Both the position numbers and the translations under genes were made by a program. This document shows positions 58,601 through 64,000 of a stretch of DNA of 64,000 nucleotides, in pieces. The notes under the pieces are model-generated. The model made no database searches and had not been told where the DNA came from. It saw only the letters and a program-made list of their open reading frames with translations. Where the stretch lies: contig NZ_JAQZAM010000002.1 in the NCBI RefSeq assembly GCF_028737215.1, positions 1 through 64,000 on the forward strand, in the 5' to 3' direction. Within the stretch, counting starts at the first letter, position 1; the number at the start of each line of letters is the position of its first letter. Source of the DNA: Actinomycetospora chibensis (lineage in GTDB: Bacteria; Actinomycetota; Actinomycetes; Mycobacteriales; Pseudonocardiaceae).

Positions 58601-59971
58601 ATGCCTCGCTCCGTGAAGACGCTCGCCGGGTGGGCGCGCACCGCCCCGAGTCGGGCCACCGTGCTCTCCGGCGACGAGGTCGCCTCCACCGAGGCACTGG
58701 CGGAGGCGATCGCCGGAGCAGGGCACCGCGGGGTCATCGCCCGCGGCCTCGGGCGCTCCTACGGCGACACCGCGCAGAACGCCGGCGGCCTCGTCCTCGA
58801 CATGACCGCCCGCGACCGCATCCACTCCGTCGACGCGGAGACGGGGCTGGTCGACCTCGACGCCGGAGTCTCGCTCGATCGCCTCATGCGCGTCGCCCTG
58901 CCCTTCGGGCTCTGGGTGCCGGTACTGCCGGGCACCCGCCAGGTCACGATCGGCGGCGCGATCGCCAACGACATCCACGGCAAGAACCACCACTCGGCGG
59001 GCAGCTTCGGCCAGCACGTCGTGTCGATGGACCTGCTCACGGGCACCGGCGAGGTCCGCCACCTCGAGCCGGACGGCGTGGAGTCCGAGCTGTTCTGGGC
59101 CACGGTCGGCGGCATCGGCCTGACCGGGGTGATCCTGCGCGCGACGGTCCGGATGACGAAGACCGAGACCGCCTACTTCGTCGCCGACACCGAGCGCACC
59201 GCAAACCTCGACGAGACGATCGAACGCTTCTCCGACGGCTCGGACGAGGCCTACGACTACTCGTCGGCGTGGTTCGACTCGATCTCCACGGGGTCGAAGC
59301 TGGGGCGCGCCGCGCTCGGACGGGGCTCGCTGGCCCGGCTCGACGAGCTGCCCACGAAGCTCCGCAGCGACCCCCTGAAGTTCGACGCCCCGACGCTCGC
59401 GAACCTGCCCGACGTCTTCCCGAACGGCCTGGCCAACAAGCTCACGTTCTCGGCGATCGGCGAGCTGTACTACCGCAAGACGAAGAACAAGCGGGGCCAG
59501 ATCCAGAACCTGACGGCCTTCTACCACCCCCTCGACCTGTTCGGGGACTGGAACCGGGCGTACGGGTCGAAGGGCTTCCTGCAGTACCAGTTCATCGTCC
59601 CGCTGGACGCCGAGGCCGAGTTCCGGGCGATCGTGCGCGACATCGCCGAGTCCGGGCACGTCTCGTTCCTCAACGTCTTCAAGAAGTTCGGCGAGGGCAA
59701 CCGCGCGCCGCTGTCCTTCCCCATGCCGGGGTGGAACATCTGCGTCGACTTCCCGATCGTCGACGGGCTCGGCGCCTTCTGCCGCTCCCTCGACGAGCGC
59801 GTGCTGGCCATGGGCGGTCGCCTCTACACCGCCAAGGACTCGCGCACCGATCCCGACACCTTCGCCGCCATGTACCCGCGGCTGGACGAGTGGCGCAAGG
59901 TCCGCGACGCCGCCGACCCCGACGGCGTGTTCGCCTCGGACATGTCGCGCCGCCTCCGGCTCACCTCCTGA
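58601..59971 (+). CDS. dprE1: Decaprenylphosphoryl-beta-D-ribose oxidase
   Basis: 456 aa FAD enzyme of the VAO type: [54 protein letters not shown]. The C-terminal [14 protein letters not shown] keeps the Cys equivalent to M. tuberculosis Cys387, the benzothiazinone target, and YTAKDSR keeps the active Lys. It oxidises decaprenyl-phospho-ribose to the keto form. It starts 12 bases after the third emb stop and is followed by dprE2, its partner, 8 bases on. Confidence 0.97.
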   Translation: MPRSVKTLAGWARTAPSRATVLSGDEVASTEALAEAIAGAGHRGVIARGLGRSYGDTAQNAGGLVLDMTARDRIHSVDAETGLVDLDAGVSLDRLMRVALPFGLWVPVLPGTRQVTIGGAIANDIHGKNHHSAGSFGQHVVSMDLLTGTGEVRHLEPDGVESELFWATVGGIGLTGVILRATVRMTKTETAYFVADTERTANLDETIERFSDGSDEAYDYSSAWFDSISTGSKLGRAALGRGSLARLDELPTKLRSDPLKFDAPTLANLPDVFPNGLANKLTFSAIGELYYRKTKNKRGQIQNLTAFYHPLDLFGDWNRAYGSKGFLQYQFIVPLDAEAEFRAIVRDIAESGHVSFLNVFKKFGEGNRAPLSFPMPGWNICVDFPIVDGLGAFCRSLDERVLAMGGRLYTAKDSRTDPDTFAAMYPRLDEWRKVRDAADPDGVFASDMSRRLRLTS

Positions 59972-59979
59972 GGAGAACC

Positions 59980-60735
59980 ATGATCGACGCTGTCGGCCAC
60001 CCCTCGTCGCTGCTGCTGCTGGGCGGCACCTCGGAGATCGGCCTCGCCACGGCCGAGAAGTACCTCGAGGGCGGTCCGGTGCGCGTGGTGCTCGCCGGAC
60101 GCCAGTCGCCGCGGCTCGCCGACGCCGCCGCCCGGCTCACCCGCGCGGGCGCGACGATCGAGACCGTCGAGTTCGACGCCCGCGACGCGGCGGTGCACAC
60201 CGAGGCCGTCCGCAAGGCCTTCGCCGGCGGCGACATCGACGTCGCGATCGTCGCGTTCGGGCTGCTCGGCGACCAGGAGAAGGCCTGGCAGGACATCGAC
60301 GTCGCCGTCGAGCTCGCCGAGGTCAACTACGTCGCCGCGGTGTCCGTCGGTGTGGCGCTGGCCGCGGAGTTCCGCCGCCAGGGCCACGGGCACCTCGTCG
60401 CGCTGTCGTCGGTGGCCGCCGAGCGCGCCCGGCGCTCCAACTTCGTCTACGGCTCGACCAAGGCCGGGCTGGACGCGTTCTACACGGGCCTCACCGAGGC
60501 GCTGCGCAGCGAGGGCATCGGCGTCACGGTCGTCCGCCCCGGCTTCGTGCACACCAAGATGACCGAGGGCCTGTCGCCCGCCCCGCTCTCGACCACCCCG
60601 GAGAAGGTCGCCGAGGTCATCGTCTCGGCGGTGTCGTCGGGCAAGGAGCAGGTCTGGGCGCCCGCGCCGCTGCGCGCGGTGATGACCGTCCTGCGCCACA
60701 TCCCGCGCCCGATCTTCCGCCGCCTGCCCGTCTAG
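59980..60735 (+). CDS. dprE2: Decaprenylphosphoryl-2-keto-erythro-pentose reductase
   Basis: 251 aa SDR: LLLLGGTSEIGLATAEKYLE cofactor loop, FGLLGDQEKAW, catalytic Ser in ALSSVAAERA and Tyr-Lys in VYGSTKAGLDAF, PGFVHTKMTEG. It reduces the DprE1 product to decaprenyl-phospho-arabinose, the donor for all three Emb enzymes. AGGAG 6 bases before the ATG. Same order dprE1-dprE2 as in mycobacteria. Confidence 0.96.
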   Translation: MIDAVGHPSSLLLLGGTSEIGLATAEKYLEGGPVRVVLAGRQSPRLADAAARLTRAGATIETVEFDARDAAVHTEAVRKAFAGGDIDVAIVAFGLLGDQEKAWQDIDVAVELAEVNYVAAVSVGVALAAEFRRQGHGHLVALSSVAAERARRSNFVYGSTKAGLDAFYTGLTEALRSEGIGVTVVRPGFVHTKMTEGLSPAPLSTTPEKVAEVIVSAVSSGKEQVWAPAPLRAVMTVLRHIPRPIFRRLPV

Positions 60736-60747
60736 TTCGGGTCGCGG

Positions 60748-60774
60748 TGTCCGATCCGGGGCCCGTCGTTCGTC
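60748..60774 (+). promoter_or_regulatory. Possible ECF-type promoter of the YCII-sigma operon
   Basis: TGTCCGA and CGTC separated by 16 bases, 43 bases before the YCII gene start. It resembles TGTCGA-type ECF sigma sites, so the downstream ECF factor could control its own operon. Weak evidence: two short matches. Confidence 0.25.
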
Positions 60775-60816
60775 AGGATGACGACGGCACCGGATGGACG
60801 TGGGAGGAGCGACGCC

Positions 60817-61173
60817 GTGGCGCGCTACGTGTTCCTGATGTACGACCCCGAGGACTGGCACGACACCGTCGACGAGCAGGGCGTGGTCGACGAGTTCCGG
60901 CTGCACGAGGAGTTCATGACCGCCGTGGTCGAGGCCGGGGCGAGCGTGGTCGGCGGGGAGGCGCTCGAGCGGTCGTCGACCGCGAGCACCGTGCGCCGCG
61001 GCGAGGGTGACCCCATGGTCACCGACGGCCCCTTCGCCGACACCAAGGAGGCCCTCGGCGGCTTCTACGTCATCGAGGCCCCCGACCTCGACGTCGCGCT
61101 GCACCTCGCGGCGGTGTGCCCGGCCGGGACCATCGAGGTGCGCCCGGTGATGGAGATGCCCGACGGCGTGTGA
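60817..61173 (+). CDS. YCII-domain (DGPF) protein
   Basis: 118 aa from GTG with GGGAGGAG upstream: VFLMYDPEDWHDTVDEQGVV, VTDGPFADTKEALGGFYVIE (the DGPF motif), and AVCPAGTIEVRPVMEM. YCII proteins are small ferredoxin-like-fold proteins often encoded beside ECF42 sigma factors. Its stop overlaps the sigma factor start by 1 base (TGATG), so they are translationally coupled. Confidence 0.9.
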   Translation: MARYVFLMYDPEDWHDTVDEQGVVDEFRLHEEFMTAVVEAGASVVGGEALERSSTASTVRRGEGDPMVTDGPFADTKEALGGFYVIEAPDLDVALHLAAVCPAGTIEVRPVMEMPDGV

Positions 61174-62387
61174 TGGCGGCGCTCGACGAGGTCTTCCGCC
61201 GGGCCTGGCCCGTGGTGGTCGCGTCGACGGCTCGGCTGACCCGCGACCTCGACCTGGCCGAGGACTGCACGCAGGAGGCGTTCGAGCCCGCGGTGGCGAG
61301 CTGGTCGGCCACCCCGCCGGACAACCCGGCGGGGTGGCTGACCACGACGGCCCGCCGGGTCGCGCTCGACCGGCTACGTCGCGACGCGGTCCTGGCCCGC
61401 AGACTGCCGCTGCTGGTGGAGCCGGGCGGCGCGGACGAGGGCGATCCCCCGCCGACCGACCCGCTCCGGCTCGTCTTCATCTGCTGCCACCCGGCGCTGG
61501 CCCGCGAGTCGCAGGTGGCGCTGACGCTCCGCCTCGTCTGCGGGGTGGACGTCCCCGCGATCGCCGCCGTCCTCCTCACGGGCGAGGCGGCCGTCGCCCG
61601 CCGGATCACCCGCGCCAAGCAGAAGATCGCGACGGCGCGCATCCCGTTCCGCGTCCCGCCCGAGGAGGACCTCCCGGCCCGGCTGGACACCGTGCTGACC
61701 GTCGTGCACCTCGCCTACACCGCCGGACACGTCGCGGCCCGCGGGGCGCTGCGCGACGATGCGCTGACCGAGCGCGCCACGGCCCTGGCCCGCATGCTCG
61801 TCCGGCTCCTACCCGACGAGCCCGAGCCGCCGGCGCTCCTCGCGCTCGTCCTGCTCACCGAGGCCCGCGGGCCGAGCCGGACGACCTCCGACGGCGACCT
61901 CGTCCTGCTCGCCGACCAGGACCGGTCCCGGTGGGATCGCGCGCTGATCCGGGAGGGCCTCGTCCTCGCGACTGCGGCGTTGCGGCACCCGCGGCACGGC
62001 CGCTTCGCTCTGCAGGCCGCCGTCGCCGGGCTGCACGCGACGGCCCCGAGCTGGTCGGACACCGCGTGGGCGCAGATCGTGACGACCTACGACGCCCTCA
62101 TGCGACGGTGGCCGTCACCCGTGGTCGCGCTCAACCGCGCGGCGGCGCGCAGCCGCCTCGAGCACGCCGACCTCGACGAGGTGCTGCACGACATCGACGC
62201 CCTCGCGCCCGACCTCGCCGGCTATCCCTACCTGCCGGCGGCCCGCGCGGACGTGCTCGCCCGGCTCGGACGGAGCGACGAGGCGGCGCGGGCTTACGAC
62301 GACGCGCTGGCGTTGACCACGAACCCCACCGAGCGGCGGTACCTGGCGCGCCGGCGCACCGAGCTCGAGCCTTCCGACGACCGGTGA
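61173..62387 (+). CDS. ECF42-type RNA polymerase sigma factor with C-terminal extension
   Basis: 404 aa: sigma region 2 (FRRAWPVVVASTARLTRDLD, LAEDCTQEAFEPAVASWSAT), region 4 (RLVCGVDVPAIAAVLLTGEA, AVARRITRAKQKIATARIPF), and a ~200-residue helical extension with TPR-like repeats (ALNRAAARSRLEHADLDEVL, ARADVLARLGRSDEAARAYD). This layout and the coupled YCII gene are the hallmarks of the ECF42 group. No anti-sigma factor is adjacent; the extension is thought to control activity. Confidence 0.93.
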   Translation: MAALDEVFRRAWPVVVASTARLTRDLDLAEDCTQEAFEPAVASWSATPPDNPAGWLTTTARRVALDRLRRDAVLARRLPLLVEPGGADEGDPPPTDPLRLVFICCHPALARESQVALTLRLVCGVDVPAIAAVLLTGEAAVARRITRAKQKIATARIPFRVPPEEDLPARLDTVLTVVHLAYTAGHVAARGALRDDALTERATALARMLVRLLPDEPEPPALLALVLLTEARGPSRTTSDGDLVLLADQDRSRWDRALIREGLVLATAALRHPRHGRFALQAAVAGLHATAPSWSDTAWAQIVTTYDALMRRWPSPVVALNRAAARSRLEHADLDEVLHDIDALAPDLAGYPYLPAARADVLARLGRSDEAARAYDDALALTTNPTERRYLARRRTELEPSDDR

Positions 62388-62447
62388 TCGAAGTACCGAT
62401 ACGGACACTGAACGTCTGCGACGGCACTTCGCTGACACTCCGGGCCC

Positions 62448-63809
62448 CTACGCGGCCGCCGCTGCCGGCCGGACGGCGTGGCTGCCCCCACGCCGCCCGA
62501 CCGTCCGTCCACCGGAGTGCGGGGTGGCCTCCGGTCGACGGACCTCCGCGACGTCGCGGCGCGCGCTACCCCGGCGCCGCGACGGGTCCTTGTCCCGCAT
62601 CCAGGCCTGTGCGGGCTCCTCCACCCAGCGGTAGGCGAGATGCGCGAGCAGCAATGACGCCACCGCGAGGTGGGGCACCAGGAGGGCCGCCGCCGCCGTG
62701 TCCGGGGCGAGCGCGGGGATGCGCGTCATGGCGACGAGCGCCATCTCGATCAGGGGGAAGTGCACGAGGTAGAGGGCGTACGAGATGCGCCCGCCGTGCC
62801 GCAGCCGCGGGGTGCCCAGGGCGCGGGCGACCGGCCCGTCGGTGAGCGCCAGCGCGCCGAGCAGCACCGGCAGCATCGGCACGGCCAGGAAGACGCGGGC
62901 GTCGGCGCTGACGGCGGCGGTCGCCGGCGCGGTGGCGGCCCAATAGACGACCAGCGCGATCTCGGCGAGGGCGACCACCAGCACACGGTGCGCCCAGCGC
63001 GAGACCACCTGGGTGCGCGGCACCCGGCGCACGACCAGCCAGGTCAGCACGCCCGCGCTGAAGCCGGCGACGAGGCGCACCGCCCAGAAGCCCTCGAACG
63101 CGCCGTGCAGTGCGCCCTGCACGGCGAAGACGGCCGTCGGCATCGCCGCGAGCACGGCCAGCACCGCGAGGACCGGGCGCGGCCAGCCCCGCACGAACCA
63201 GGCGGCCGCGGCCAGGAGCGGGAAGGCCAGGTAGGCGGCCCACTCGGCGCTGATCGACCACGCCGGCAGGACGAAGGACACGCCGTCGATGCCCGGCGAG
63301 TCCCACATCTGCGTCATCGTGACCTGGCGCAACCAGCTCAGGGGGTCCAGGCCGGGCTGGGCGCCCTGCCACGTCACGACGCCGTCGCTCCCCAGGACGG
63401 CGCGCGCCGCGCACCACAGCCCGACCAGGACCACCACGACCGCGTACAGCGGCCACACCCGGGCGAGTCGCGCCCAGACGAAGCCCAGCGCCTGCCGCGG
63501 CCCCGGCGCACCACGCCAGCGGTCGAGGTAGGAGCGGGCGAGGAGAAAGCCCGAGAGGGCGAAGAACAGGTCCACCCCGAGCGGGCCCGCCGCGAGCAGC
63601 GGGGCGATCGGCCCGAACCACGCGGCGTAGCCGGTGACGGGCAGGAAGCTCAGGTGGTGGACGAGGACCCACACCGCGGCGACCGCGCGCAGCCCGGTCA
63701 GCGCCGGGATCTCGACGGTGGCCGACCGACCCACCGGGGCCGTCGGGCGGGACGACGTTCCGCCCCGTGGCGACGGGATGTCGTGGTCCTGCCCCACCAC
63801 CGTCCGCAT
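62448..63809 (-). CDS. Membrane acyltransferase (acyltransferase 3 family)
   Basis: 453 aa from ATG, with GGGGAGG 4 bases upstream. About ten hydrophobic segments. Motifs: IPALTGLRAVAAVWVLVHHL, PLGVDLFFALSGFLLARSYL, WSISAEWAAYLAFPLLA, ISYALYLVHFPLIEMALVA and YRWVEEPAQAW. These proteins move acyl groups to sugars, peptidoglycan or lipids; the target is unknown. The C-terminal ~50 residues are Arg-rich and cytoplasmic. Near the emb/dprE block it could modify a wall polysaccharide, which is an inference. Confidence 0.9.
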   Translation of the reverse strand: MRTVVGQDHDIPSPRGGTSSRPTAPVGRSATVEIPALTGLRAVAAVWVLVHHLSFLPVTGYAAWFGPIAPLLAAGPLGVDLFFALSGFLLARSYLDRWRGAPGPRQALGFVWARLARVWPLYAVVVVLVGLWCAARAVLGSDGVVTWQGAQPGLDPLSWLRQVTMTQMWDSPGIDGVSFVLPAWSISAEWAAYLAFPLLAAAAWFVRGWPRPVLAVLAVLAAMPTAVFAVQGALHGAFEGFWAVRLVAGFSAGVLTWLVVRRVPRTQVVSRWAHRVLVVALAEIALVVYWAATAPATAAVSADARVFLAVPMLPVLLGALALTDGPVARALGTPRLRHGGRISYALYLVHFPLIEMALVAMTRIPALAPDTAAAALLVPHLAVASLLLAHLAYRWVEEPAQAWMRDKDPSRRRGSARRDVAEVRRPEATPHSGGRTVGRRGGSHAVRPAAAAA

Positions 63810-64000
63810 CGCGCCTCCCCGACGTCCACCGGCGGGATCGGCATCCACCGACCCTCGACCTGGTTAACGGCTCCGAGTGGCCGCTACCTGATACTCCGAT
63901 CGGTGGATCGGTGGGTGGTGCCGTTCGATCAGGGATCACAAGGGGTCAGCACTGTCGCTGTCCGTCACATGCCACGAACGGAGCAACCACCGGCGGGTGG
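63810..64000. other. Intergenic region at the right edge
   Basis: 191 bases with no confident gene. It should hold the acyltransferase promoter. CCGATCGGTGGATCGGTGGG at ~63896 contains repeated GATCGGTGG units that could be a regulator site. Confidence 0.4.

Noticed and set aside
51608-58697. Two minus frames over 1100 aa opposite the second and third emb genes
   Set aside because: Shadows of emb. Only the short GtrA gene at 51844-52278, in another frame, is supported on that strand.
1-64000. CRISPR arrays, insertion sequences, intact prophage
   Set aside because: No regularly spaced repeats, transposase motifs or phage structural genes were seen. The only mobile-element trace is the integrase tail and short repeats.

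Overview
The window is high-GC DNA from an actinobacterium. Evidence is pervasive GTG starts, 4-nt overlapping operons, F420-linked and CsbD/DUF1707/DUF3048/YCII-ECF type genes, a bacterial proteasome activator ending in GQYL, and a complete arabinan/DprE cell-wall locus. The gene content and the order of the right half resemble the Mycobacterium tuberculosis Rv3772-Rv3795 region. The lack of mycolate genes and the overall style suggest a member of the Pseudonocardiales (Pseudonocardia/Actinomycetospora-like); that placement is inference.

Layout. 1-4.7 kb: a minus-strand cobalamin operon under a clear cobalamin riboswitch (unknown 107-aa protein, cobC-like aminotransferase, a BluB-CobT fusion, and a siroheme synthase/uroporphyrinogen methyltransferase), all with 4-nt overlaps. 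4.7-8.7 kb: an atypical LuxR-type regulator, then a minus-strand C1-folate operon (fhs, fchA) with an L-asparaginase II. 8.9-12.5 kb: cutinase-like secreted hydrolase, AEC transporter, mobA, F420/PPOX protein, cupin. 12.5-22.8 kb: a large class A penicillin-binding protein with a very long proline-rich N-terminus, and a minus-strand operon of an unusual membrane-first Ser/Thr kinase, a YbjN/T3SC-like protein, an acetamidase/formamidase and an SDR; then DUF1707, DUF3048 and CsbD genes. 22.8-26.5 kb: small unknown genes, VOC fragments, a BASS-family transporter and two tRNAs (Arg-ACG, Ser-GCT).

26.6-35 kb: zinc alcohol dehydrogenase, a lysyl-phosphatidylglycerol-synthase-like membrane enzyme, a DLH-like hydrolase with an Asp at the nucleophile elbow, a HisC/Pat aminotransferase, an acyltransferase overlapping it antisense, a divergent DUF1990 pair and a PIG-L deacetylase. 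35.4-40.1 kb: a complete, tightly overlapping oleABCD operon for head-to-head long-chain olefin (beta-lactone intermediate) biosynthesis. 41.2-41.7 kb: a recombination scar made of a truncated TetR-like tail and a truncated tyrosine-integrase tail beside tRNA-Ser(TGA).

42-61 kb: the conserved cell-envelope block: quinone oxidoreductase, a class V aminotransferase lacking the PLP lysine, proteasome activator (Bpa/PafE), Wzm/Wzt galactan exporter, GlfT1-like galactofuranosyltransferase, three Emb-type arabinosyltransferases with a GtrA gene inserted antisense, and dprE1-dprE2. Together these make the decaprenyl-phospho-arabinose donor, export galactan and polymerise arabinan. 60.8-64 kb: a YCII/ECF42-type sigma pair and a second membrane acyltransferase. 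No CRISPR array, intact prophage or insertion sequence was seen. Several short repeat families lie between genes, and one repeat copy sits inside an emb coding sequence.
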